Below, piece after piece: positions 10,170 through 20,695 of a DNA stretch of 64,000 nucleotides; the stretch's first letter is position 1, and each line of letters opens with the position of its first letter. A program made the position numbers and the translations under genes. Source of the stretch: Oscheius dolichura (lineage: Eukaryota > Nematoda > Chromadorea > Rhabditida > Rhabditidae); the NCBI GenBank assembly GCA_932521035.1, contig OW051495.1:8556001-8620000 (forward strand). The letters are read 5' to 3'. Below the pieces are notes generated by a model. That model saw only the letters and a list, made by a program, of their open reading frames with translations. It was not told the origin of the DNA and made no database searches.

Positions 10170-10657
10170 ATGAAGTGGCTAGTCCTGTTCCCGCTTTTGG
10201 TCGTTCTTCTGGAGGCGAAGAACCAAACCGTCAAGGTTAAGGGAGAAGTTCTCTGTAACAAGATTAGACAGGCAGGAGTGATCGTCGAACTTTGGGAGCA
10301 CGATTCACGTGATCACTTTTAGGCAACCTCCCTATTTCTTTTATTTTTAGTGGACCCTGACGATTGGATTGCAACTGGCGAAACGGATACCTTTGGAAGG
10401 TTCCACTTGGTAGGATCCATTACAGAATTCTCCACTATTACGCCGTACCTTGTCTTCAAGCACAAGTGCAACGTAGAGAATGAGGTATTCTTTTTATTTA
10501 ATTTTAAGATGATGAAAAATTATAGAACTGCCTGCGCCATACAGAATATGATGTTCCCAAGAAGTTCATCAATTCCGAAGACTGGTACGACATGACTTTC
10601 ATCTGCATAAATATTTACAATAAGAATGAGAAGGAGAAGTGTTACACTAAAGAATAA
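10170..10657 (+). CDS. Transthyretin-like (TTR) secreted protein 2
   Basis: Three exons (10170-10308, 10351-10484, 10526-10657), 405 nt, 134 residues. The first two exons match the lengths of its neighbours exactly (139 and 134 nt). The signal peptide MKWLVLFPLLVVLLEA is followed by QTVKVKGEVLCNK, DTFGRFHLVGS, ITPYLVFKHKCNVENE, NCLRHTEYDVPKKFI and WYDMTF. The tail is longer than in paralogues 1 and 3, ending KCYTKE. The acceptor cttttcag lies one base before the ATG, as in the other two copies. Clearly a tandem duplicate in the same orientation. Secreted, function unknown. Confidence 0.92.
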
Positions 10658-10964
10658 AATTTAATTGCGTCTTCATTTTTTGAACTGATCATCGAGTATC
10701 AATGGGAAAGATCGCTTCAGCAATTTAAGAACTAAAGGGATCCCAGTCGAGTGAAATACGGACCAGACGGTGCTCGAGAAGACACCGGACACCCCCTAGA
10801 CTCCCCGGACCAACCGAAACTTGTATGCAGGAATTAAGGAAGACCTGGTAAGGAGGCCCTTTTTCCTGCTATTTTGCAATAGCCTCCGTTATTATTTTCA
10901 TCGTCTCTAACTAGTCATTTCTCCTTTTTCTGAAATGACTACATATTTTGCCTGGAGCGAGGTG
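10658..10964. other. Spacer between TTR-like genes 2 and 3
   Basis: No gene seen. The 3' side of gene 2 has aataaaat overlapping its stop codon. Confidence 0.5.
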
Positions 10965-11014
10965 GAGCGCGCTAAAAGAGCCGAGAAGGCGTCACTCTTC
11001 TGTGGTTTCGATTC
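10965..11014 (+). promoter_or_regulatory. Conserved upstream block of TTR-like gene 3
   Basis: 'gagcgcgctaaaagagccga' followed by 'gcgtcactcttc' is nearly identical to the block before gene 2. It is preceded in both genes by a 'tgaaatg...atattttg.ctg' string, so it was copied with the gene and kept. Confidence 0.55.
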
Positions 11015-11071
11015 GCTTCTTCATTTTCTTTTGGGCGATTATGTTTGTTCATTGAAGAGCATCTTTTCAGA

Positions 11072-11553
11072 ATGAAGTGGGTCATTCTATTCCCACTTCT
11101 CGTGGTTCTTCTGGAGGCGACGAATCAAACCGTCAAGGTTACCGGAGTGGCCATCTGCAACAGACGGAGACAGATAAACACGACTGTTGAACTGTGGGAG
11201 CGTGATAAATGTGAGCGGTTTTGTAAAATAGCGGATTTAATCATTCCTTCTTCAGGGGGTACCGATGATTTGATGGCGACTATCCAAACGGACAGGGAAG
11301 GAGAATTCTCATTGGAAGGATCCAACAATGAAATCGGAACTATTGAGCCGTATATCGTCTTCAAGCACAAGTGCCACGTAGAGAATCAGGTACTTCCATT
11401 TTATTTAATTTTAAATTGATCAAATTATAGAAATGCAAACGCCACACTGAATATGTAATCCCCCAGAAGTTCATCGATTCCGAGGAATGGTACGATATGT
11501 CCTTCGTTGGCTTGAATGCTCGCTCCACTACTGACAAGGAGAAGTGTAACTAA
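11072..11553 (+). CDS. Transthyretin-like (TTR) secreted protein 3
   Basis: Three exons (11072-11210, 11256-11389, 11431-11553), 396 nt, 131 residues. The signal peptide MKWVILFPLLVVLLEA is followed by QTVKVTGVAICNRRR, VELWERDK, DREGEFSLEGS, TIEPYIVFKHKCHVENQ, KCKRHTEYVIPQKFI, WYDMSFVGL and KEKCN. Intron positions and phases match the two upstream paralogues. The acceptor atcttttcag is one base before the ATG. AATAAA lies directly after the stop (11555-11560). Secreted, function unknown; third member of the tandem cluster. Confidence 0.92.
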
Positions 11554-11996
11554 TAATAAACTGCTATTGCGTACTTTTTAATGGTAGCCTCCTCCTCTTT
11601 CCGGGCCGTGTTAGAGACTGGCATAGTGCCTAGTACAGTCCTCCGGATTCTGTATGAAAAGCCGATGTATCATCGCGGAAAGAATCCCAACACGGGGCAA
11701 GTCATGGCTGTAAAATGGGGGCGGAGAAGAGTTAGATGGCTAGTAGTAAGAAGGAAGGAGGAAGCTACGATCGGACTGCTTCATATAGAGGAAACAAATT
11801 GTTGGTTTGAATAGCGTCGGTACCTTGGTTGCTTGTTCAGCCCCTCTGAAACACTTCTCGACTCTATATCTCAAGAGATCAGCCAAGAAAACCTTACAAA
11901 ACATTAATATTCTGACTACAAAGTCTGCAGTTTTTACGAGGAGAAAGACGGGATAAAATTAGTATTCGAGACAATTACAAAACTACAAGGTCTTTG
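11554..11996. other. Intergenic region with no supported gene
   Basis: One 77-codon frame (11581-11814) has no family resemblance, signal peptide or promoter, and I do not support it as a gene. Confidence 0.4.
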
Positions 11997-12004
11997 TATA
12001 AAAG
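11997..12004 (+). promoter_or_regulatory. TATA box of small secreted peptide gene
   Basis: TATAAAAG lies 33 nt before the ATG at 12037, the expected spacing for a TATA-driven gene with a very short leader. Confidence 0.65.
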
Positions 12005-12036
12005 GGTCCTCGCCATTAGCAGATCCATTCGAGCCG

Positions 12037-12213
12037 ATGTTTCTTCTCGCCACTGCTCTCTTTGCCTTCTCCGGCCTTCTTATGGCCCCTACTGATGCAT
12101 TTCCGTATACCCTCGTTACTGCCAATTTCACCTCCCATTTCACCTTGTGCCGTGTCGGCATTGGTTTCTGTGACTATCCCGAGATTGTTGTTTCCCCTAT
12201 AATGAGAAAGTAA
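12037..12213 (+). CDS. Small secreted peptide, 58 residues, unknown family
   Basis: A single-exon frame starts MFLLATALFAFSGLLMA, a clear signal peptide probably cut near residue 21. The mature part of about 37 residues has two cysteines (C38 and C45 in LCRVGIGFC) and one NFT glycosylation motif. A TATA box sits 33 nt upstream and an AATAAA about 12 nt after the stop, so a complete small transcription unit is visible. It converges on the GYGM peptide gene on the other strand. I do not recognise a family; a short secreted effector or defence peptide is only a guess. Confidence 0.6.
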   Translation: MFLLATALFAFSGLLMAPTDAFPYTLVTANFTSHFTLCRVGIGFCDYPEIVVSPIMRK

Positions 12214-12252
12214 AAGACAGGACACAATAAAATGTTCGACCTAAAAAGATTA

Positions 12253-12340
12253 TTATTTACTCGGGTACTCAAGCAGGCCGGGGGGCTTCTTTTTATGCTG
12301 CCATGCATCTTTCTGGTAGGCATCCGGGCACAGCGAAACA
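12253..12340 (-). other. Unassigned short open stretch 3' of the GYGM gene
   Basis: On the minus strand a stretch reading LCPDAYQKDAWQHKKKPP to a TAA at 12253 looks coding-like in composition. It lies beyond the stop and polyadenylation signal of the GYGM gene and has no start or acceptor I can defend. It may be a relic exon or chance. Confidence 0.2.
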
Positions 12341-12473
12341 AAGAGTCTAGACAACGGTTGAAAGAGATATGAAATGTTTATTATGTTATCAATTTGATGA
12401 CTGTTGAATGCATACAGATATGGCCAAGGAGAAATGTACATAATGTACAAGAGCAGACGATTTTGGACCGTAT

Positions 12474-13426
12474 TTAACGCCCCCATCCTGGAAAAAGGCG
12501 TCAATGTCAAGGAAAGGCAGGGATAAAACTGACCGAACCCCATCATACCAGGATACCCCATACCGTAGCCCATTCCCATACCGTAACCCTAAAACGGTTT
12601 TTTTGAATGAACATAAATTGGCTCTTATGTACTTTAGCCGATCAATGCAAATTGAGCCGGGCAATGGAATGTTGGCGTCTCCTTTATTGTTATAGTTTGG
12701 TAATTTCTTGACCATTTTCAAAAACTCGAGTACTACCTTGAAGAGCAGATCAAGGCGGTTCTAACCAACTGGTTTTTACCCCCACAAGCCTTATAGAAAA
12801 ACATTAATGTACAGAAAAAAACAAATAATTCACGAAAAATGAACATCTGTTTTTATCTAAGATTTTTTGCAAGGGTTATTGAGGTGCAAACCAGTTGGTT
12901 AGAACCGCCTTGATCTGCTCTTCAAGGTAGTACTCGAATTTTTGAAAATGGTCAAGAAATTACCAAACTATAACAATATAACTGAAAAAAGTTATGCCAT
13001 CAAAATCAAAAAAAGGGCTTGGCATGTGCTCCAACTAAACCCAAATCACGCCCGGCGCTTCGCGCCGGGCTCGAAAGGAGACGCCAACATTCCATTGCCC
13101 GGCTCAATTTGCATTGATCGGCTAAAGTACATCAGAGCCCATAAATTGATCTAACCATTCCCCAAGGTCGCATTCCATAGCCCATTCCCCACATTCCAGG
13201 CCATCGTCTTTCACGGATGTGAGTGCTGAAATTAAGAAAAATATGGTAAAAGTTGGTTAAACATTTAACGAGCTACGCAGTGAAATTAAAAACGAAAAAC
13301 GTACTTGTCGCCGAGACCCTCGGCTTCAGCTTCCACTTGGTGCCGCTGGTGTTGGCTGACCTCGGCTGCCAGGGCACAGGCAAAGAGAACGGCGAAAAGA
13401 GCCAAGAACACAAAAGAGCGAGACAT
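12474..13426 (-). CDS. GYGM-rich secreted peptide precursor (nlp/antimicrobial-peptide-like)
   Basis: Four exons on the minus strand: 13426-13305, 13225-13156, 12588-12534 and 12487-12474, total 261 nt, 86 residues. The signal peptide is MSRSFVFLALFAVLFACALA, followed by an acidic spacer and a dibasic site (RERR). The mature peptide is rich in G, M, Y and W: WPGMWGMGYGMRPWGM, then GYGMGMGYGMGYPGMMG, ending FGWGR. This resembles the nematode nlp-29-type and caenacin defence peptides, which are short, Gly/aromatic-rich and often end GWG(K/R). A 567-nt intron separates exons 2 and 3 and contains a foldback element. An AATAAA follows the stop by about 100 nt. The last two introns were assigned by phase; the 46-nt one ends tttttccag. 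Confidence 0.75.
12600..13155. repeat. Foldback element filling intron 2 of the GYGM peptide gene
   Basis: The left arm (about 12605-12795) and right arm (about 12880-13150) are near-perfect inverted repeats. Examples are 'ggcggttctaaccaactggt' against 'accagttggttagaaccgcc', and 'gccgatcaatgcaaattgag' against 'ctcaatttgcattgatcggc'. The right arm holds an extra block of about 100 nt ending in a strong GC hairpin (13050-13070, arms gcccggcgc/gcgccgggc). The element ends close to both splice sites. No transposase is visible. Confidence 0.85.
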
Positions 13427-15129
13427 TTTCGAGTTAGATGATGGTTTCCATCTGGTTGGGTCAGTTTATATACCAACAGGAAAATATATTTTGACTAGTG
13501 GCAATAACAAGAAAAGGGGAGGGTCGAGATCAAGGTGAAAAATAGGAAATTGTCGTCATTTTTCGGCGCAGGTTCACGCATTGGGTTGGGATGGTACAGA
13601 CACGAAAAAAACAACAGCACAAGAAGTGGGAAAACAAACTCAGCTCGCTTAAAAATTTTAGTTTGATGATCTATAGAAAATTCTCCGATTTTGGTGTCTA
13701 TTTTTAGTCAAGGAGGTTTAGTGTTATTGTCTGTTTCAGAAAGAGTCGTTTGGGGATAATTATCGCGGGTCAGACGACTGTTTCACGCGCTAGTCAGCCA
13801 CTTTTTGCTGAATTAGAAACTCGTCAGACCCGAAGTAAAGGAAGGCAGTAGAATAACGAGCAGCCGTTTGTGGTTTCGGGTGTACAACATCGTGAAAAAA
13901 AAATAATTAGATGCAATTTCAATTAGAAAAAAAGTTGTTTCTGCCGGTATCGCTTTTTTTCTTTAGGGTAAGGTATCTCTTTTTGTATAGCGGCAAAATT
14001 ATGGACATTCTAGATGAATATCAACAAAAAGTGAACAATTCGTTTGTTGGAAAAAGAGAAATCTCAACAAAAAGGGTATTTGTGTTTACAAGAGAGACTT
14101 TACAAGAGGGTACAAAAAGGGAACAATATTGGGAAATGGAGAGGAATCTACAAAAGTGGAACAACCACAAATACCACAAATAACACTTTTTGTTGAGATT
14201 TCTCTTTTTCCAACAAACGAATTACTGTATAGTTTCTTTTTCGAAGGGGGTAAGCTTTGATGATTAGCTCGGTTCACTCAAATACCGGCGCAATGCTCAA
14301 ATCTCAAGTTCAGGTCCTAAATTTCTTGCTTGTCTAACTGTTATGCCCAGTTTCTCCTTTCCTGTGCAATAAACTTTTGAATTGTGATGGAAAAAAAAAC
14401 AAAAATAGGCTTTTGGGAGCCAACAGACTAGTATCTTCTTTCGGGAGTAACCAAGAGAATGTGGTATTCTCTGTTGGCAGTCGTCAGGTGCACGAGAATA
14501 CACTTTTAGGGGATTGGTTGGTGCCTACTATTGCCTAGTTTCGGTTAAGAATCTACTATACTTGGCATGCTGTACTCTACCCTCCATAAGAACAACGCTC
14601 CTCATCAACATACTTCTGCTCTCAACCGGGTCTACTTACTGTGGCCCATTATGCTTAAAATTTTTCCGTTCAAATGTACTCAATCTGTCCAGAAACGTAA
14701 ACACACATTTCCTGTATTTTCCACAAATAGTTTCCCTTGAACATTTTGTACCTTGTAGTTCGGCGATTTCTTCCTAACAACAACAATAATAGCCACTTCA
14801 TCTAGGTGGTAATACTTGTTTTGCCAATTTACCGTCACCATACCTGTTGTTTTTCAGTTTGTTTATGAAACTGTTTCACCTGTTTCAACTGTTTCAATGT
14901 GACGCAGTCCTTCATTTGCTGAATTCTGAATAAAAATGGGACTATTTTTTAGGGTTGTTACAGGAACACGTTGGTCGCTGTCTGCAGGGGAGAGAAACAG
15001 GTAATTCGGCATCCGTGACAGCAGAAGCAAAAGGGGAACGCCTTTCAACGAAGATTACCGTGGCTTAGCTCTCAAAAATGGGAAAAAGCCAAGGGGAACG
15101 TCGCTTATTTACATTTTCATTGGAAAATC
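13427..15129. other. Gene-poor interval between GYGM peptide gene and nuclear receptor
   Basis: No supported gene. AT-rich, with one palindromic MITE (14037-14223). Short frames here show no family features. Confidence 0.5.
14037..14223. mobile_element. Palindromic MITE, 187 bp with 38-bp perfect terminal inverted repeats
   Basis: 14037-14074 (aattcgtttgttggaaaaag and onward) is the exact reverse complement of 14186-14223. The interior is AT-rich and non-coding. Perfect arms suggest recent insertion. A target duplication is not obvious. Confidence 0.8.
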
Positions 15130-18035
15130 TCATAACACTCTGGAATTTTCCATAAAAGGAGCATCTCTAGGACTAGGAGGAGTAAAAGAGTTCGAAGACA
15201 ACGCCGAGTTAACTGTCGCCGGGATATCCAACAACACTCCAGTTCTATCGTAGTCAACCTCTTTGGCCGCCTCATTCATCTTCCCAATATCTGTCAATAA
15301 ATTGATGAACCGAGTTCTGGCTACAATAATGCCGGCTTGTCCTTCTTCCGATGGGCTTTCTACTAAAATTACGAATAAAGAAAGACAATGACTAGAATAA
15401 CCTGGAGATAGAAGACACAATATCTTCAAGATGACAAATTCCACTTCTGTGAGTTCTGTCTTCGTAAAGAGAGTTTCCGCTGTTGTTAGAACTGTTGACG
15501 AGGAGCTGGGTAGCTTTTTAGCCAACCAGGAATAATATTCATGAGAAAAGGTACCAAATAGAAGAGAGTTCTTCCAATAGAGGAGGGCCTGGAAGTTGAG
15601 GATGCAAAAAGGAGGAAACTGGGGGCTCACCCTGCCTTCAGGTGTCAGTTCCCTTATCTCAGGGCAGAATCCAAGGTATTTGATGTATTGCTTTGCCATC
15701 CAAAGGTAATATTCCGGAGTATTTTGCTGCTTTCCACCATTTTCCAAGGTAGCGGCAATGTCTGCCTCGTTTACAGCCCTAAATTCATAAAAACTCATGT
15801 AAAATGGCTAAAAAAAGACGTACATTTCCAGTTCGATCAGAAGTGGAATCCAATCGGATACGGAGACAGAATCCCCAATATTTTCAGGCGTCAATGAAGG
15901 GGAATCGGTAGAGGCCGGATCAGCACTTGATTGGGGGCATTTGCTAGGACCGGGACTACTGTGGGAGGAGGTGGAAGGTGTTTCCTCGGACTGTCGGGAT
16001 GGCTGAAAAGGATAATTCGCCGTTGTATCTTTCTTCATTCTCTGTGAGGACTCCCTTTTTCCATGCAGAACCGAGCCCAGAAAGCCTTATAGGGCTCACA
16101 ACGGGCGGGGTCCAAATTTTCCGAATTGGTCCGCTGCGTTACGAATCCTAACTTTACTCAGCCAGTTTCTGAATCTGTGGATCACATCGAGCCACTTTAT
16201 CTCTCAATTTGAGCTCAACTAATAAATTATCAGCGATAATGATACACCAGCAACATAGCAACAGTTTGAGTTCCTAGTCCTTCAGCTTCCGGGCCCAGAA
16301 ATAGCCTTGAATGAGTTTCGATTTTAACCACCATCGGTCGACCCGGGGGACTACCCTAACTTGCGTAAAGATAAAAACCAAGAATCAGCATTTTTAGAGT
16401 TTTACAAATTCTATCGAACAAAGTCTATACGATTCCCTCAAAAGAAATGAACCGGAACTGTTTCTGTTCTCGAAATCTCCTCCGTGTACGTGGAGTTTCG
16501 CTTTGAAGGACTTGCCCCCTCTGCCGCCTAATCTGATCGAACTAAAGAATGTATGGACGTTCTTGAACAGTTATGTGTAGTACGTGACTTTGGTCTAGAA
16601 AAAGTTCGAATTCAAATTATGCATCGGTCTACAAGGAAGTCTCAAAAATGTTCGCGACGTTTGCCCTTTGATCGGTCGACTATTCTTCCGGTCGGATTTT
16701 TCTCTTCGTCTTAGAGGAAATGACAGGCTTACCGGTTCTGTTGAGCGGCTAGTCCGTTCTGGATCTTTCGCTTTTTCATTAGCTGCCATCGCCTGAGCCA
16801 CCGTCTTGAAGGTGATCCGTCTAACTCGACCAACAATCGACTTGTCCATATTGTTCTCCAGGCATTTACGAAACCGGCAAGCGGAACATGTATTGGCTGA
16901 ATTGCCTAAAGAATACTCCCCATTTTGTGGACAAAAAGGGGTCAAACCTAAAAGTTCCTTACAGTTCCCAGTCCACCGGCAGTGTAGTTGTCTTCGACTC
17001 ATTACAACACGGTAGAAGAAGACACGACAATTCCTGAAAAAAGATAGATCTCTGACAACAGTTTTGGGAAAAGAATATCAACAGCTGTAACAGTGGGTCG
17101 TCTTATTCATCCGGACCTTGTCAAATTCTTCAAGAATTTGTGTCGAAACTTACTAGGAATGTGCGGGCATCTTCGTCTACAGTAATTTTTCCCCCCAAAG
17201 CCTTTGAAATGTTCTTAATTCTGTTTAACTACGCCACTAGACTATGAAGAGATGCGAATCTAGGAATCGCGCCGGAATCTGTTACGTTTGGCCTATTTTC
17301 GAGTAATAGTCGAGTAAGACCTGAAGACTAGACCTGGAATCTGTTTCGAATAAAAATGACCAAACTACTCCTTATTCTAGAGGTAAACATGTCAAATCGA
17401 TCTAGTTCTTCCAAGTTGTCTAAATGGGTAAGCTGCCTTATGAAAAGTGGATAAGTTCGAGCATTTCAAGTTGTGATATGAAATGCTGTAGCCTTTTGCC
17501 CAATAAAAAGGGAAACCATTGTAAGATCTTTAACCGCCACCGTGCTTAGCTGTAATGTCCTCGCGCAGCAGTTTCGAAATTACCGTAAACTATTCCTTGC
17601 TGAAAGTCAAGTCAGCTCCACCCGCCTACTTACGCAGCTCTTACCCATCCTACTTTGACCCGTTTGGGTATCCCTTACTAGCTCATCCTTTTTATAGATA
17701 GTACACAGGAACATGCATATGGAATACGTCAAGTTATGGCCTAGGTGTTATTGCCGCCTTTAGCACTCGCTTGAAGACGCTTGGAGAAGCTTACTTTCTC
17801 AAGTTGTATAGTCTAGTCCTCTTCATTTTCAATATTCACAAACATTGCCTTTCTAGATGCAATATACGGTCTAAAGCTCGAATCAAGGTCCCAGCAGGAA
17901 CTATTCTCTATTTCAATCTCTGGAAAGAAATCTTCCTTACCTACAAACAATGCCTCCATAGTAGTTTCTGGCCTCGTCCATACCACATACCGTACACTTT
18001 GGTAGTGAAGTAGAGTGCACAGGATTCGATGACAT
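15130..18035 (-). CDS. Nuclear hormone receptor (divergent nematode NHR)
   Basis: Five exons: 18035-17941, 17030-16733, 16041-15824, 15778-15402 and 15362-15130; 1221 nt, 406 residues. Exon 1 encodes KCTVCGMDEARNYYGGIVC and joins RNCRVFFYR in exon 2, giving the first zinc finger (C14, C17, C31, C34) and the FF-R recognition-helix region. The second finger follows: CRWTGNC ... NTCSACRFRKCLENNM. A Ser/Pro-rich hinge leads to a ligand-binding domain with LNFQALLYWKNSLLF and EEGQAGIIVARTRFINLL. The second finger as read has 24 residues between Cys 2 and 3. A 57-nt GT-AG intron inside it (gtaaggaac...tattctttag) could be spliced out, giving 387 residues and a gap of only five. A nuclear transcription factor, ligand unknown. 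Intron 1 is 910 nt. Confidence 0.82.
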
Positions 18036-20302
18036 CTTTCAACTGGTGGGAGAAAGAACGATAGAGTCTGGGAGTGTATGGGAGTCGGCGCGTAAGATCA
18101 CGGCAATTTGAGAGACAGCGAGCGCCTGGTGGCGGTGGTGGACTTTCCGGGCGCGTACAGTTGGCCTGCTTCACGGCGATGAGAAAACGAGAGGGAGAGA
18201 ATGCAACAGTGTGGTGGCCGATATGCAGATTTCTCATGGGGATCTGTGCTGCCAAAAGAAAAATTTAGACCTTCTTTTACTGTAAAAAACAAGGTTTATC
18301 CCATTCGAGGGGCCTTACAACTGAATTCACGGGTCCTGAAGCGATATATACATGAATAACACCTTCCTTCCTTTATAAAACGAATCAATTCCTTTTAGGA
18401 CCATCGCCTGGGTGATTCACTGGCTTGGAATTCTTTTCGCCTAGCTAAGGCTCCCTCCCGCATCAACCTAAGATATTTGGCTCACTTTCAAGTGTGGAAT
18501 TGCTTCCATATCGTGTCAATACCCTTTGGTCCTTTAGTATAGATTACTGTACCTCCCATTGGAAGGAACTGACCGAGCTTCTTCACCATTTTCTAGACAA
18601 CCTTCTCAAACAACTCAAATATAGATCGCTTCCAAAGGGCGCCAGCCGTTTTCGCCCTGGTCTCGATTTTTTCCTGTTGTTCCCTAGACGATTACTATAC
18701 AAGTCTTCACCTTTACTGTGGGCGTCCTGTAGCGAAGACATCGTAGTCCTTTAGCCATCGAATATCCGTTGGAAACTGGCAATACAATAAGTAAATCTGT
18801 TTAATCTTTTCACATCTGCATTCCTGCTATCGTTCCTAGCAATGGAATACACCCTTCCGCGTACTTTAACCAGTCAGCCGGGCACATAGATCAGGAGCCG
18901 TCTCTCCCCCTGCCCGCCTACTACTCGTTTCCAGGCGAAGATGGATCGAAACACAAACTTACTGATCAAGAATCTCGCTCGTCTCTCTATTTCCCGCCTA
19001 ACTTCCCTGTTCTCCGCATAGTTCAGGTCTTTCTGTACGTTTTGCGGGGGAAAGGGCATCAAGGAAGTAAAGATGGCCGCCCGATAAGGTGCGAAAAACT
19101 GAAAGAAAAAACGCCAAATCGGCTGTGGCTGCACTTGCTGAAAAGATCTTTGGTGATCTAGAGAAGCAACGGGTATTCTTAGTTCCTTTTATTTCCTTGT
19201 CGGAGGAAGGAATGATGGTGAAGTGTTTGGTGATTTATTTCCCGTCAAAAAAACGGAAATACCAGAGAAAAAAAGCCGTCGGTGACCTAAAAACGGCGAG
19301 ATTCTGAAGGTTCTCGATCTGGACTACTGGAAAGGTAGTCAGCAATTAATAAATCTAACTCGCCAAGATGTGATCAATTTAGGACGTCCTTCATTTGATA
19401 TTTTGGTCCATCGGCGTGGGATATCGCCCTAGTCACGCGGGTACGTCCTCTTGTCAGAGATAATAATATGCAGCGGCACATCCTTGATCAACTGATCATC
19501 CCCGCACGGGGATCCATTGTTTCATACCGGATTGCCTTCGCTCTTCCTCTGTCACAAGAACAAATTCCTTTAAAAAATGATCTCAAAGGTGGAAAAGTTG
19601 CTGAACGATCGAGAGAGATCAAGTCCAGGTCCCGGCTTGAGAACATCTACAGGGCCAAGATCCGGAAAAAGCCACAAGACATAGGAGAACAAAACAAAGA
19701 GTGTTTGGACCCGGACCCTTTTGCCCCAGTACCTGAACCCGGGAATGACTTGCAGACCTTCCAAACTCTGTGTATAGGCTCCAAAGCGATTGCACTCTTC
19801 TAAAAACGGACCTTTGGTAGTCGTTTAGAAGGCCGATATATCCTCGCGATATACGTATCTGTATTGCCTTTTTTGAATCAATTTGTGAAGATCTAGCTCT
19901 CAAGGTGCAAACGGTTATGTTGCTAACAACTGGTAGTTCAATTAGACACCATCGTTTCAAAGCGCATCAAGAACTCTCCATCTCCTCCTTCCCACCAAGA
20001 CTCCCCTTCCTCTATTGTTTATAGTACTTTCTCATCCCCCTTTCCTCATTTCCCGTAATGCCCTTATTCCTTCCTAGAGAAAGAAAACATCTGCTTTCGC
20101 AATGAGCCCATGTTGTTCCGCACGTGTCTGATGTTTTCGTAAACAAGTCAATGTGTCGCCGGCGTGAGTCCACACAGAGAGAAGTCCAGACGTTGTTTAT
20201 TCCCTTCTTCTTCTTTCTATCTACGTGTCTCGTCCTGTCTAAAAATGGAAAAGGAACCAGGAAATGTCAGTTTTTAACCTGTTTTGTTCCTGTCCGTTTT
20301 TG
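18036..20302. other. Intergenic region with no supported gene
   Basis: Several frames of 60-110 codons occur on both strands (for example 19468-19803), but none shows a domain, signal peptide or coherent splice pattern. The part next to 18035 is the nuclear receptor's upstream region. Confidence 0.4.
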
Positions 20303-20311
20303 TCTATAAAT
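20303..20311 (+). promoter_or_regulatory. Probable TATA box of the 72-residue protein gene
   Basis: 'gtctataaattc' lies about 45 nt before the ATG at 20352; 'ccattcag' between them could be a trans-splice acceptor. Confidence 0.5.
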
Positions 20312-20351
20312 TCCCGGCATTCTCATCATCTGTTCCATTCAGAACAGTGCT

Positions 20352-20695
20352 ATGGATAAAGTCAAGGAAGTCGCCAGCAGTGTTAAGGAAACGATTCAGG
20401 ATGGAGTCGAAAAGTGAGTTTTTTGCCTTATTTTCTACTTTACCAAGCCATTTTTGGCCATTTTTCCACGTAACAATGATCATTTTTCCAGGCTGATGGG
20501 CAACCATTCTGACGGCACGGTAACCTCCGATGATGCTCGCACTTGGACGGGAAAGGTGGGAATTTTACCCGATTTTTTTTCTATTTCTATGTTCTTTTTT
20601 AGGAAACTGAAGCTGAGAACAGTAACAAGAACGCTTTCGGCGAGGAGAAGGAGCAGCTGACGACTGCCGACCTTGTCATTCCGCTGGATGCTTGA
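20352..20695 (+). CDS. Small hydrophilic protein of 72 residues, unknown family
   Basis: Three exons (20352-20413, 20492-20555, 20603-20695) in phase, 219 nt. It starts MDKVKEVASSVKETIQDGVE, an amphipathic helix pattern with alternating K/E and small residues. It continues HSDGTVTSDDARTWTGK and EEKEQLTTADLVIPLDA. There is no signal peptide or membrane helix. The start resembles LEA-like or apolipophorin-type helices, but that is only composition. Upstream is a TATA box; AATAAA lies 63 nt after the stop (20758-20763). The gene structure is well supported; the function is unknown. Confidence 0.65.

Noticed and set aside
17941-18255. Minus-strand frame of 104 codons read in a single exon
   Set aside because: The real coding part here is in another frame: exon 1 of the nuclear receptor (18035-17941), which completes the first zinc finger.
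19468-19803. Plus-strand frame of 111 codons
   Set aside because: Charged low-complexity composition, no family features, and an equally long frame on the other strand overlaps it.
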